DNA of 64,000 nucleotides from Bradyrhizobium manausense. GTDB taxonomy: Bacteria; Pseudomonadota; Alphaproteobacteria; Rhizobiales; Xanthobacteraceae. The position numbers were made by a program, and so were the translations under genes. This document shows, one piece after another, positions 33,745-42,604 of the stretch. The notes beneath the pieces are model-generated. The model made no database searches. It saw nothing but the letters and a program-made list of their open reading frames with translations, and had not been told where the DNA came from. The stretch spans positions 239,340-303,339 of the forward strand of contig NZ_JAFCKB010000009.1 of NCBI RefSeq assembly GCF_018130615.1. The letters run 5' to 3'. The first letter of the stretch is position 1. Each line of letters begins with the position of its first letter.

Positions 33745-34263
33745 TTAGGGCCGGCGGCGACCGGCCGATTTCTGCGCCGATGCCTTGGTCTTGGCCAGGA
33801 GCCGCATCAGCTCGCGCACATCCTTCGGCGTCAGATCGGCAAAGAGATCGGCGATCCAGGTCTCGTGTTCCGAGGCCATCCGGCGAAACTCGGCGCGACC
33901 GAGTTTTGTGAGGCGGATCACCTGGACGCGGCGGTCCGTCTCCGAGGTGCGGCGGTCGAGATGGCCGGATTCCACGAGGCGCTCGACGAGACCGGTGACG
34001 TTGCCGTTGGACACCATCATGCGCTTGGAGACGTCCGACAGCGTCATGCCGTCGGCCGCCTTGTCGAGCTGCGCCATCAGATCGAAACGGGGCAGCGTGA
34101 CGTCGAAGCGCTGCCGCAGCCGGCCGCGGACCTCGCCCTCGATCAGGGTCGTGCAGGTGAGCAGCCGCAACCACAGCCGGAGTTCATCGGCGTGGTCCTC
34201 AGGCGTTTCGACGGCTTTGGTCTCGGAATCGAGCATCTCGATGCAGTCATTCGCGGCCGGCAT
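33745..34263 (-). CDS. MarR-family transcriptional regulator
   Basis: A winged-helix regulator of about 172 residues: LTLSDVSKRMMVSNGNVTGLVERLVESGHLDRRTSETDRRVQVIRLTKLGRAEF holds the recognition helix and the beta wing with the DRR motif, flanked by dimerisation helices. Such regulators of aromatic catabolism usually release DNA on binding an aryl-CoA or aromatic acid. The start is uncertain: a GTG at 34311 gives 188 residues but lies inside an operator-like motif, so the ATG at 34263 is preferred. It lies between the ligase and the divergent binding-protein gene, with operator-like motifs on both sides. Confidence 0.88.
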   Translation of the reverse strand: MPAANDCIEMLDSETKAVETPEDHADELRLWLRLLTCTTLIEGEVRGRLRQRFDVTLPRFDLMAQLDKAADGMTLSDVSKRMMVSNGNVTGLVERLVESGHLDRRTSETDRRVQVIRLTKLGRAEFRRMASEHETWIADLFADLTPKDVRELMRLLAKTKASAQKSAGRRRP

Positions 34264-34288
34264 TGGCGCCGGCTCGGATTCCCCAACG

Positions 34289-34302
34289 TTTTGAGCTTCA
34301 AA
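34289..34302. promoter_or_regulatory. candidate MarR operator near marR start
   Basis: TTTTGAGCTTCAAA is an imperfect palindrome resembling the TTTAGGCTTAAAA motif. It overlaps the possible GTG start of the marR gene and could give autoregulation. Confidence 0.45.
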
Positions 34303-34358
34303 TAAATCCACGCCGGCCGCAAGTCCAAAGCTGCAACAATCGACCGCACGCGAATTTC

Positions 34359-34371
34359 TTTAGGCTTCAAA
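34359..34371. promoter_or_regulatory. candidate MarR operator between marR and binding-protein genes
   Basis: TTTAGGCTTCAAA differs at a single position from the motif before the ligase gene. It lies in the divergent region that should drive both marR and the binding-protein gene. Confidence 0.6.
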
Positions 34372-34513
34372 TAACTGGCGCGCCGCTTGCATGCACCGCC
34401 CGCGCGATGGTGACGCCCTTGAGCTTGGCTTGCCGCGAGCGCCGTCATCGGCATAAGCTTGGGTCGGAGTACGCGCCTTACAACGCAAGCGCGATCGTTA
34501 CGGGGGATAGATC

Positions 34514-35689
34514 ATGAAGACGCAACTGACCTTGGCCGCAGCCGCACTTCTTCTTGGCACCGCGATGAGCCCTGCCCTTGCCCAGGAGAAGATCAAGCTG
34601 GGCGTGATCGTGACCCTGTCGGGACCTGCCGCCGCGCTCGGTCAGCAGGTTCGCGACGGCTTTGCCCTCGCTGTGAAGGATCTCGGCAACAAGATGGGTG
34701 GCCGCGATGTCGAAGTCGTCGTGGTCGACGACGAGCTGAAGCCCGACGCGGCCGTGACCAAGATCAAGGGCCTGCTCGAGCGCGACAAGGTCGACTTCGT
34801 CGTCGGCCCGATCTTCTCCAACATCCTTCAGGCGATCCACCGGCCGGTCACAGAATCGAAAGTGTTTCTGATCAGCCCCAATGCCGGTCCGTCGACTTTT
34901 GCCGGAAAGGACTGCAACCCGTTCTTCTATGTGACGTCTTATCAGAACGATCAGGTCCATGAGATCCTCGGCAAGGTCGCGCAGGATCGCGGCTACAAGC
35001 GCATGTATCTGATGGTGCCGAACTATCAGGCCGGCAAGGACTCGATCGCCGGCTTCAAGCTCGACTACAAGGGTGAGATCGTCGAAGAATCCTACATGCC
35101 GCTGAACACGCTGGATTTCCAGCCGGAGCTCTCCAAGATCTCCTCGCAAAAACCCGATGCGGTGTTCACGTTCATGCCGGGCGGCCTCGGCGTCAATCTG
35201 GTCAAGCAGTACAAGCAGGCCGGTCTCGCTGACAGCATTCCGGTGCTCTCGGCCTTCACAGTGGATGAATCGACCCTGCCGGCGCAGCAGGACGCGGCCG
35301 TCGGCATGTTTGGCGGCGCGAACTGGGCGCCCAATCTCGACAATCCCCAGAACAAGAAGTTCGTCGCCGCCTACGAGGCCGCCTATAACAGCGTGCCCGG
35401 CACCTACGCCTTCCAAGCCTACGACGCCGCGATGCTGATCGACAGCGCCGTCAAAGGCGTGAAGGGTGACCTCTCCAACAAGGACGCCGTTGGGGCAGCC
35501 CTGAAGAAGGCGGACTTCACGTCGCTACGGGGGGCCTTCAAGTTCAACACCAACGGTTATCCAATCCAGGACTTTTACCTGACCAAGGTCGCCAAACGTC
35601 CGGACGGCAAGTTCCAGACCGAGATCGTCCAGAAGGTCTTCGAAAATTACGGCGACCGCTACGCCAAGGACTGCAAGGCGGCGAACTAA
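34514..35689 (+). CDS. branched-chain amino acid-type ABC substrate-binding protein
   Basis: A 391-residue periplasmic protein with a signal peptide cleaved after ALAQ and the LivJ-type start KIKLGVIVTLSGPAAALGQQVRDGFALAVKDLGNKMGGRDVEVVVVDDELKPDAAVTKIKGLL. Relatives in soil bacteria bind aromatic acids as well as amino acids, and the aryl-CoA genes on either side favour an aromatic ligand here. No permease or ATPase genes are adjacent. GGGGG lies about ten bases upstream of the ATG. Confidence 0.92.
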   Translation: MKTQLTLAAAALLLGTAMSPALAQEKIKLGVIVTLSGPAAALGQQVRDGFALAVKDLGNKMGGRDVEVVVVDDELKPDAAVTKIKGLLERDKVDFVVGPIFSNILQAIHRPVTESKVFLISPNAGPSTFAGKDCNPFFYVTSYQNDQVHEILGKVAQDRGYKRMYLMVPNYQAGKDSIAGFKLDYKGEIVEESYMPLNTLDFQPELSKISSQKPDAVFTFMPGGLGVNLVKQYKQAGLADSIPVLSAFTVDESTLPAQQDAAVGMFGGANWAPNLDNPQNKKFVAAYEAAYNSVPGTYAFQAYDAAMLIDSAVKGVKGDLSNKDAVGAALKKADFTSLRGAFKFNTNGYPIQDFYLTKVAKRPDGKFQTEIVQKVFENYGDRYAKDCKAAN

Positions 35690-35719
35690 GGCCGCGCATC
35701 GCGTTAAGGGAGGACTGCA

Positions 35720-36178
35720 ATGAAGAGCGAAATCACCGGCATCACGCGAGCCAATGAGGGAATCCAGGGCATTTCCTGGAACATCCTCGGCCAGACCTAT
35801 GTCCCGAAGAGCTGCGCCGAGAACAGCTTCTCCTGGCACGCCACGCTGCCGCCGGGCACGTTCGTTCCGCCGCACATCCACCCCGATCAGGACGAATATC
35901 TGTACATGCTGGAGGGCAAGCTCGATTTCGTGCTCGGCAATTCAGAGGCGCAGGCAACGCCAGGCGATCTGATCCGGCTCGGCATGGGTGTGCCGCATGG
36001 CATCTTCAACAAGTCGGATCAGACCGCAAAAGTGCTGTTCTGGGTGTCGCCGACCAAAAAACTGTTCGACCTGTTCTGGGGTCTTCACAACATGAAGGAG
36101 CAGAAGCCGGAGGATGTTGTCGCGATGGCCGCCGAATTCAACATCCACTTCCTGCCGCCGCCGCCCGGCGCCGGTTAG
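35720..36178 (+). CDS. single-domain cupin protein
   Basis: A 152-residue cupin. The first motif PPHIHPDQDEYLYMLEGKLDFVLG supplies two histidines and a glutamate, the second is GDLIRLGMGVPHGIFN with the last histidine, so a metal site is intact. Function may be a dioxygenase, isomerase or sensor; the sequence alone does not decide. GGGAGG lies upstream of the ATG, and the gene follows the binding-protein gene by 30 bases, so they are probably one operon. Confidence 0.88.
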   Translation: MKSEITGITRANEGIQGISWNILGQTYVPKSCAENSFSWHATLPPGTFVPPHIHPDQDEYLYMLEGKLDFVLGNSEAQATPGDLIRLGMGVPHGIFNKSDQTAKVLFWVSPTKKLFDLFWGLHNMKEQKPEDVVAMAAEFNIHFLPPPPGAG

Positions 36179-36187
36179 CGACGCGGT

Positions 36188-37438
36188 TTAGGCGCGCACC
36201 GCCGCAAGTCCCGGTACCGCGGCGAAGCCGGCCTTGGTGGCATAGCCCCGCACGATGGCCTCACGCTGGGAATAGCTCAGCACGTTATCGATATTGTCAA
36301 AGCCGTCGGGCGCCAGCTGCTCGACGGCGTCGATGACGCCTTCGGGGCCGCCGCGGCGATTGGAGCGAACGATCTCCGCGGTCATCGGCAGGCGCTTCTT
36401 CTCGTACTCCATCAGCGCCTGTCTCGGATGCTCGGCACGCACCAGCGCGTCGGCGAGACAGCGTGCATCGAGGATCGCCTGCGAAGCACCATTGGATCCG
36501 ACCGGATACATCGGATGGGCGGCATCACCGAGCAGCGTGACGCGCCCCGACGACCAATATGGCAAGGGATCACGGTCGCAGGTCGGATATTCGTAGAACT
36601 CGGGTGTCGCCGAGATCAGGCTCTTCACGTCGATGTAGGGCACGGAGAAGCGTGCCACGTGCGGCATCAGCTCCTCGCGCCGGCCCGGCCGTGACCAATC
36701 TTCCTTCCGTGGCGGCGGCGCATTGCCCTCACCCACTTTCACCAGCACCGCCCAATTGGTCAGACGGCTCGCCGGGCTTGATCCCTCCGCGATCGGATAG
36801 ATCACCACCTTGGCGTTGAGACCGCCGGCAACGATCATCGATTTGCCCGTGAGGAACAGCGGCCAATCGCGCGCACCGCGCCACAGCATCAGGCCGTTCC
36901 AGCAGGGCGGCCCTTCGTTCGGAAACAGCGTATCGCGGACCCGTGAGTGGATGCCGTCGGCGCCAATCAGGATATCTCCACGCGCGGTGTAAATGTGCGC
37001 GCCGGCACGATCGAAGAAATAGGCCGTAACGCCGCCTTCGTCCTGCGTGAAGGCGCCGAGCCGGCAGCCGGTGTGGATGGCCTCCGCTCCGAGCCGCTCC
37101 TCGACCGCGCGATGGATGACACCCTGGAGGCGGCCGCGATGAATCGAGAATTGCGGTACGTCGTGGCCGGCGTCCACGCCGCGAGCTTCGCGCCAGACCT
37201 CCTGGCCATGACGGTTGAGGTAGTAGAGCTGGTCGGTGCGGATCGCGACGTCGTCGAGCTTCTGCAGCAGACCGAGGCTGGCAAGCTCACGCATGGCGTG
37301 CGGCAGTGTGTTGATGCCGACGCCGAGTTCGCGGATCGTATCGGACTGCTCGAAAATCTCGCACCCGATGCCGCGGGCCCGCAGCATCAAAGCCGTGGTG
37401 AGACCACCGATACCGCCACCGACGATAATCGCCTTCAT
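36188..37438 (-). CDS. FAD-dependent monooxygenase (class A)
   Basis: A 416-residue group A flavoprotein hydroxylase with all three fingerprints: GGGIGGLTTALML at the N-terminus, GADGIHSRVRDTLF (DG motif) in the middle and GRVTLLGDAAHPMYPVGSNGASQAILDA (GD motif) near residue 290. It should hydroxylate an aromatic ring using NAD(P)H and oxygen. Build and length fall with 3-hydroxybenzoate 6-hydroxylase and PhzS-like enzymes, but the substrate is not determined. The ATG at 37438 begins the dinucleotide-binding strand directly. It lies downstream of the two-domain monooxygenase gene on the same strand, 53 bases away. Confidence 0.88.
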   Translation of the reverse strand: MKAIIVGGGIGGLTTALMLRARGIGCEIFEQSDTIRELGVGINTLPHAMRELASLGLLQKLDDVAIRTDQLYYLNRHGQEVWREARGVDAGHDVPQFSIHRGRLQGVIHRAVEERLGAEAIHTGCRLGAFTQDEGGVTAYFFDRAGAHIYTARGDILIGADGIHSRVRDTLFPNEGPPCWNGLMLWRGARDWPLFLTGKSMIVAGGLNAKVVIYPIAEGSSPASRLTNWAVLVKVGEGNAPPPRKEDWSRPGRREELMPHVARFSVPYIDVKSLISATPEFYEYPTCDRDPLPYWSSGRVTLLGDAAHPMYPVGSNGASQAILDARCLADALVRAEHPRQALMEYEKKRLPMTAEIVRSNRRGGPEGVIDAVEQLAPDGFDNIDNVLSYSQREAIVRGYATKAGFAAVPGLAAVRA

Positions 37439-37491
37439 CGCCCTCAACTCCACTCAATACGCAGGCAATGGGGGTAACGTCGCACGGGCGG

Positions 37492-39843
37492 TCACTCCGC
37501 CGCAAGCGGCTTCGTCGCCTCCGCCTTGAGCTCAGCCCGGGTCTTGGGCTTAGCCTTAATTCTCAGCTCCTCGATATCCTGCCGGTCGCGCACGCTATTG
37601 CGGAAAATCTGGTCCTTTCCGGGCAGATATTGCGGTGGGCAGAACGCATCGTTTGCGCCGTACCAGGCCGCCGCTTTCATGGTGAAGAAGGGGTCGACCA
37701 GATGCGGGCGCCCGAGCGCGACGAGGTCGGCCCGGCCGGCGGCCAAAATGGTATTGGCCTGGTCCGCGGTCGTGATGTTGCCGACGCACATGGTGGCGAC
37801 GCGCGCCTCGTTGCGAACCTGGTCGGAGAATGGCGTCTGGAACATGCGTCCATAGACCGGCTGCGCATCACGAACCGTCTGCCCGGTCGAGACGTCGACG
37901 AGATCGACACCGGCATCGGCGAAGGCGCGCGCAATCGCCACCGCGTCATCGCCAGTGATGCCGCCATCCGCCCAATCCGTCGCGGAAATGCGCACCGACA
38001 TCGGCTTGTGCTTCGGCCACGCCGCGCGCAGTGCCCCGAAAATTTCGAGCGGGAAACGCAGCCTGTTCTCGAGCGAGCCGCCGTATTCATCGGTGCGGGT
38101 GTTCGTCAGCGGCGAGATGAAGCTCGCGAGGAGATAGCCGTGGGCACAATGCAGCTCGAGCATGTCGAAACCGCAGCGCTCGCCGCGTTCGGCCGCCGCG
38201 ACGAACGTATTCCGCACAGCGTTCATACCGGCACGGTCAAGCTCGCGCGGCACCTGACTGTCGGGGAAATAGGGCAGCGGCGATGCCGAGACCACGTCCC
38301 AGCCGCCCTGCTCCAGCGGGCGGTCGATGCCATCCCACATCAACTTGGTCGCGCCCTTGCGGCCAGCGTGTCCGAGTTGCAGACAGATTTTCGCGCCGGA
38401 ATTGCCATGGACGAAATCAACGATGCGGCGCCACGCCGCCTCCTGCTCGTCATTCCACAATCCGGCGCAACCGGGCGTGATCCGCGCATCGCGGCTGACG
38501 CAGGTCATCTCCGTGAAAATCAGGCCGGCGCCACCGATCGCGCGCGAACCGTAGTGCACGAGATGGAAATCACCGGGAACGCCCTCCTTCGCCGAATACA
38601 TGCACATCGGCGACATCACGGCGCGGTTGGCAATCTCCATCTCGCGCAAGCGGAATGGCTGGAACAGCGGCACCATTGGCGTGTCGGTGTTGACGTCGAA
38701 GCCGTTGCTGCGCACCTGCCTTGCGAATGACTTCTCGACCTCGGCGACGAAATCGGGCGCGCGGAGCTTGAGATTGTCATAGGTGATCGCCTTCGAGCGC
38801 GTCATCACGCCGAAGGCAAACTGCACGGGATCGAAATCCCAGAAGCGATCGACATGCTCGAACCAGACCAGCGAGACGTCGGCGGCGTGCTGGGTCTTCT
38901 CGACCTCCTCACGGCGGCCGTGCTCATAGACATCCAACGCAGCCTTGATGTTAGGCGCCTTCGCCATCGCCTCGGCCAGCGCGATCGCATCTTCCATCGC
39001 GAGCTTGGTGCCCGAACCGATCGAGAAATGCGCACTCGCCTTGGCGTCGCCGAGCAGAACCATGTTATCCCTGACCCAGCGCTTGCTGCGGATCATCGGG
39101 AAGTTGCGCCACATTGAGCGGTTGGTGAGCAGCTTGTGCCCATCGAGGAACCAGCCGAAGATGTCGGCCATCCGGGCGGCGGACTCGGTCTCATTCAGTC
39201 CCGTCAGGCCCGCGCGCTCGAACGTCTCCGGATCGGTCTCGAAGATCCAGGTCGAGTGACCAGCCTCGTATTGATAGGCATGAGCGATGAAGGGGCCCCA
39301 CTCGGTCTCCTGAAAGATGAAGGTGAAGGCATCGAGCGGCCTGGTCGAGCCCATCCAGGCGAACTTGTTGGTGCGGAGATCGACTTCCGGCTGGAAGTGC
39401 TCGGCATATTTCTCGCGGAAGCGGCTGTTGACGCCATCGGCGAGCAAGATGAGATCGGCGCCGGCAAAGCGCTGCTCGTCGTCGATATCCACCTCGAAAT
39501 GCAGGCTGACGCCGAGCTCGCGGGCTCGCTCCTGCAGGATCAGAAGCAATTTTTGTCGCGAGCAGCCGCAAAAGCCATTGCCGCCGACCCGATGCACCGT
39601 TCCACGAAAATGCACGGCGATGTCATCCCAGTAGGCGAACTCCTGGGTGATGCGGCGATAGCTCGGAAGATCGTGCTTCTCGAAATTGTCCAGTGTGGCA
39701 TCCGAGAACACCACGCCGAAGCCGAACGTGTCATCGGCCCGATTGCGCTCGTACACGTTGATGTCGGCGCTCGGACGCTGCTTCTTGAGCAGGATTGCAG
39801 CGTAAAGACCCGCAGGTCCGCCACCAATGATCGCGACTTTCAT
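37492..39843 (-). CDS. two-domain 2-aminobenzoyl-CoA/salicylyl-CoA monooxygenase-reductase
   Basis: A 783-residue fusion. Residues 1-400 are a flavin monooxygenase ([30 protein letters not shown], then [32 protein letters not shown]); residues about 410-770 are an old-yellow-enzyme-like reductase ([66 protein letters not shown]). This is the layout of 2-aminobenzoyl-CoA monooxygenase/reductase of Azoarcus and of salicylyl-CoA 5-hydroxylase fusions: hydroxylation and ring reduction of an aryl-CoA without ring-cleaving dioxygenase. GAGG precedes the ATG and a MarR-type motif lies 35 bases upstream. Confidence 0.9.
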   Translation of the reverse strand: MKVAIIGGGPAGLYAAILLKKQRPSADINVYERNRADDTFGFGVVFSDATLDNFEKHDLPSYRRITQEFAYWDDIAVHFRGTVHRVGGNGFCGCSRQKLLLILQERARELGVSLHFEVDIDDEQRFAGADLILLADGVNSRFREKYAEHFQPEVDLRTNKFAWMGSTRPLDAFTFIFQETEWGPFIAHAYQYEAGHSTWIFETDPETFERAGLTGLNETESAARMADIFGWFLDGHKLLTNRSMWRNFPMIRSKRWVRDNMVLLGDAKASAHFSIGSGTKLAMEDAIALAEAMAKAPNIKAALDVYEHGRREEVEKTQHAADVSLVWFEHVDRFWDFDPVQFAFGVMTRSKAITYDNLKLRAPDFVAEVEKSFARQVRSNGFDVNTDTPMVPLFQPFRLREMEIANRAVMSPMCMYSAKEGVPGDFHLVHYGSRAIGGAGLIFTEMTCVSRDARITPGCAGLWNDEQEAAWRRIVDFVHGNSGAKICLQLGHAGRKGATKLMWDGIDRPLEQGGWDVVSASPLPYFPDSQVPRELDRAGMNAVRNTFVAAAERGERCGFDMLELHCAHGYLLASFISPLTNTRTDEYGGSLENRLRFPLEIFGALRAAWPKHKPMSVRISATDWADGGITGDDAVAIARAFADAGVDLVDVSTGQTVRDAQPVYGRMFQTPFSDQVRNEARVATMCVGNITTADQANTILAAGRADLVALGRPHLVDPFFTMKAAAWYGANDAFCPPQYLPGKDQIFRNSVRDRQDIEELRIKAKPKTRAELKAEATKPLAAE

Positions 39844-39877
39844 GGGAGCCTCGCCAATCTTCCCGGCAATGAAACTA

Positions 39878-39891
39878 TTTTAAGCCTAAAC
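39878..39891. promoter_or_regulatory. candidate MarR operator before the two-domain monooxygenase
   Basis: TTTTAAGCCTAAAC contains TTTAAGCCTAAA, the exact reverse complement of the motif before the aryl-CoA ligase gene. Confidence 0.65.
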
Positions 39892-39939
39892 TAATTCCTG
39901 GCAAGTCCCCGTTCGAGGCCTCCCGCAGGAAAGAGCCGT

Positions 39940-40776
39940 TCAGTCGCCCCTGAAGACCGGCTTGACCTTGTTGGCGAAAGCCTCGAAAGCGCGCTCGAAA
40001 TCGGCCGTCGTCATGCACAGCGCCTGGGCAATGGCCTCAGATTCGATCGCCTCCTCGACCGACATCGCCCATTCCATGGCCAGCATTCGCTTGGTCATGG
40101 TGTTGGCGAAGCTCGGCCCTTCCGCCACCTGCTTGGCCAGCAATTGCGCCTGAGGCAGCACCTGCTCCGGCGCGACGATGCGACTGAAAAATCCCCAGCG
40201 CTCGCCCTCTTCCGCGGTCATGAACCGGCCGGTGTACAGAAGCTCGGAGGCACGGGACTGACCGATGATCCGCGGCAGGATTGCGCAGGCGCCCATGTCG
40301 CAGCCGGCAAGGCCGACCTTGTTGAACAGAAACGCCACCTTGGCCCCGCTCGCGGCGAGCCGCATGTCAGATGCCATGGCGATGATCGCGCCGGCGCCAG
40401 CGCAGATGCCCTCAACCGCGGCCACGATCGGTTGCGGACAGGCCCGCATCGCCTTGACCAGATCACCCGTCATCCGCGTAAACGCCGTCAGCCCTTTGGT
40501 GTCCATCTTCACGAGCGGGCCGATGATCTCGAACACGTCGCCGCCCGACGAAAAATTTCCGCCGGCACCGGTGACGACGATGGACTTGACCGCATCGTCG
40601 AAGGCGCCGGCACGAAAGAAGTCCGTCAGCTCGCGGTAGCTTTCGAACGTCAGCGGATTCTTTCGTTCCGGACGGTTGAGCGTCACGGTGGCAACGCCAT
40701 CGACTACGGCCAGCAGGAAGTGTTGCGGCGAATAGTCCGCGAGCGGCACGGTGACGGGGTTGGCTGGTCTGCTCAT
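39940..40776 (-). CDS. enoyl-CoA hydratase family protein
   Basis: A 278-residue crotonase-fold protein with [36 protein letters not shown] (oxyanion-hole loop) and the [21 protein letters not shown] helix. Extended relative to the enzyme at 2961-3743 and only distantly similar. Relatives occur in aerobic 2-aminobenzoyl-CoA clusters, where they act on the ring-reduced CoA ester. AAGGAGA lies six bases before the ATG. On the same strand as the SDR gene upstream, 42 bases apart. Confidence 0.88.
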   Translation of the reverse strand: MSRPANPVTVPLADYSPQHFLLAVVDGVATVTLNRPERKNPLTFESYRELTDFFRAGAFDDAVKSIVVTGAGGNFSSGGDVFEIIGPLVKMDTKGLTAFTRMTGDLVKAMRACPQPIVAAVEGICAGAGAIIAMASDMRLAASGAKVAFLFNKVGLAGCDMGACAILPRIIGQSRASELLYTGRFMTAEEGERWGFFSRIVAPEQVLPQAQLLAKQVAEGPSFANTMTKRMLAMEWAMSVEEAIESEAIAQALCMTTADFERAFEAFANKVKPVFRGD

Positions 40777-40818
40777 GCGATCTCCTTAGTTTCCCTGTTC
40801 CGCGTCCGCGCCAGTACG

Positions 40819-41580
40819 CTAGATCTCGCCGCCGGCGACGGCAATCGCCTGCCCCGTGATCGCGCCCGCATCGGCGCTGCACAACCAAAGCACGGCATTT
40901 GCCACTTCCTGCGGCGTAATCAGGCGACCCTGCGGATTGTGCTTGGCGAGCTCAGCGACAGCCTGCTCACGGGTTCGCCCAGTCTTTTTCATGATGTTGT
41001 CGATGCTGCTGGCAACCAAGTCAGTGTCGGTGAAGCCAGGGCAGACTGCATTCACGGTGATGTTGCTGCCGGCCATCTCCAGGGCAAGCGAACGCACAAG
41101 GCCGACCACGGCGTGCTTAGCAGCCGTATACGCGCTCACGTAAGCATAGCCTTTAAGCCCGGCGGTCGACGCGATCGCAACGACGCGCCCATAGGGACGA
41201 TCCTTCATCCCAGGCAGCACTGCGCTGACAGCATGGACGACGCCCATGAAATTGATGTCCATCATACGCGCAAAAAGGGCACTATCCGACTTCGCAAACG
41301 GTGCGGATTCGGCGCTGCCGGCATTGGCGATCAGGATATCGATCGGCTTTCGCGCACCGGCCTCAGCGATCGCGGCTTTCAGGGATGCTTCGTTCGACAC
41401 GTCAGCAACGGCAGAAAAATGCGCAGCACCTGCCTTGATCGCCTCTTCGAGAGTGGCGGCGTTCCGCCCGAGCACCGTGACGGTGGCGCCGGCGCTGACA
41501 AGGGACGCTGCGATCGCGCGGCCGATGCCGCGACCGCCACCGGTCACCAGCGCGTGCGGCGAATGCGGTAATGCGGACAT
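40819..41580 (-). CDS. short-chain dehydrogenase/reductase in the aryl-CoA cluster
   Basis: A 253-residue SDR with TGGGRGIGRAIAASL at the N-terminus, ASTAGLKGYAYVSAYTAAKHAVVGLVRSLALEM carrying the Ser-Tyr-Lys triad and AITGQAIAVAGGE at the C-terminus. It probably oxidises a 3-hydroxyacyl-CoA intermediate made by the neighbouring hydratase. The ATG at 41580 is chosen over one five codons upstream because GGGGAGC then falls in ribosome-site range. Head of a two-gene operon with the hydratase; its promoter region shares motifs with the divergent hydrolase gene. Confidence 0.9.
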   Translation of the reverse strand: MSALPHSPHALVTGGGRGIGRAIAASLVSAGATVTVLGRNAATLEEAIKAGAAHFSAVADVSNEASLKAAIAEAGARKPIDILIANAGSAESAPFAKSDSALFARMMDINFMGVVHAVSAVLPGMKDRPYGRVVAIASTAGLKGYAYVSAYTAAKHAVVGLVRSLALEMAGSNITVNAVCPGFTDTDLVASSIDNIMKKTGRTREQAVAELAKHNPQGRLITPQEVANAVLWLCSADAGAITGQAIAVAGGEI

Positions 41581-41623
41581 GCCCGAGCTCCCCAAAGTTC
41601 TGCTGATCGCCCCTCCGATATAT

Positions 41624-41636
41624 TTTAACCTTCAAG
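41624..41636. promoter_or_regulatory. weak MarR-operator-like motif
   Basis: TTTAACCTTCAAG keeps nine of thirteen positions of the motif before the ligase gene. It lies 44 bases before the SDR start. Confidence 0.35.
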
Positions 41637-41703
41637 CTTTTGCAACGAGAGCGCGGACCGACGCCGCAAAGCGCCCGCGCAAAAGCGAGCGGCCTGAAAA
41701 TTG

Positions 41704-41716
41704 CTTTAAGTATAAA
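41704..41716. promoter_or_regulatory. MarR-operator-like motif before the hydrolase gene
   Basis: CTTTAAGTATAAA, read on the minus strand as TTTATACTTAAAG, keeps ten of thirteen positions of the cluster motif, 62 bases before the hydrolase start. Confidence 0.4.
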
Positions 41717-41778
41717 ATTATCTCTTTCCATCCCCCACAGGCCTGTTAGCATCGCCGGGCCAAGCCAAAGGATGTTGC

Positions 41779-42597
41779 GTGTCGCAGCCTGCGCCAATGA
41801 TAACAAGGGACGGACGCTTCGCCTATGAAGCCGCCGGCGACCCAGGCGCGATAGCCCTGATTTTCCTGCATGGCATTGGCGGCGCGGCGCGAGCCTGGCG
41901 GCAGCAGCTTGCCACATTCGGCAATCGATTCCACGCGATCGCGTGGGACATGCCGGGCTACGGCGGATCGGCGCCGCTCGCCAGCGTCAGCATCGCTGCC
42001 CTGGCCGATGCACTTCAGCACTTCATCGAGCGGATCGGTGCGACAAGCCCCATTCTCGTCGGCCATTCGATCGGCGGCATGATCGTCCAGAAATGCCTGG
42101 TGCAATCGCCAAAACTCGCGCGCGCAGTCGTGCTCGCACAGACCAGCCCGGCGTTCGGCAAGGCCGACGGTGACTGGCAAAAATCGTTCATCTCAGCGCG
42201 GCTCGGGCCGCTCGATCGTGGCGAGACCATGAAGTCGCTGGCTCCCTCCCTGGTGAAGGAGCTGGTCGGCGAAAATCCAGACCCAAAAGGGATGGAGCTT
42301 GCGCGCGAGTGCATGGAAAGTGTGCCCGAGGCGAGTTATCGCGCCATGATGTTGGCGCTGATCGGGTTCGACCAGCGCAGCACGCTCAAAGACATCTCCA
42401 TCCCGGCGCTGTTGCTCTCCGGTTCCAAGGATAACAACGCCCCTGCGCCCATGATGGCGAAGATGGCAACCTATATTCCCGCAGCTGATTACGTCGAACT
42501 CCCCGGCGTCGGCCATCTCGCCAACCTTGAACGTCCCAACGCCTTCGACAAAGCGCTCGGCAGCTTCGTCGATGCCATCGCTGCAATACACGGGTGA
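41779..42597 (+). CDS. alpha/beta hydrolase
   Basis: A 272-residue hydrolase: oxyanion loop LIFLHGIGGAARAW, nucleophile elbow GHSIGGM (serine near residue 95), acid in SGSKDNNAP and histidine in PGVGHLANLERP. It fits ring-opening C-C or thioester hydrolases of aromatic pathways. The GTG start has AAAGGA six bases upstream. It opens a five-gene plus-strand operon with acyl-CoA dehydrogenase, ligase, opine-dehydrogenase-like and hydroxyacyl-CoA dehydrogenase genes. Its size also resembles N-formylmaleamate deformylase, a weaker possibility. Confidence 0.88.
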   Translation: MSQPAPMITRDGRFAYEAAGDPGAIALIFLHGIGGAARAWRQQLATFGNRFHAIAWDMPGYGGSAPLASVSIAALADALQHFIERIGATSPILVGHSIGGMIVQKCLVQSPKLARAVVLAQTSPAFGKADGDWQKSFISARLGPLDRGETMKSLAPSLVKELVGENPDPKGMELARECMESVPEASYRAMMLALIGFDQRSTLKDISIPALLLSGSKDNNAPAPMMAKMATYIPAADYVELPGVGHLANLERPNAFDKALGSFVDAIAAIHG

Positions 42598-42604
42598 CCG
42601 CGCC

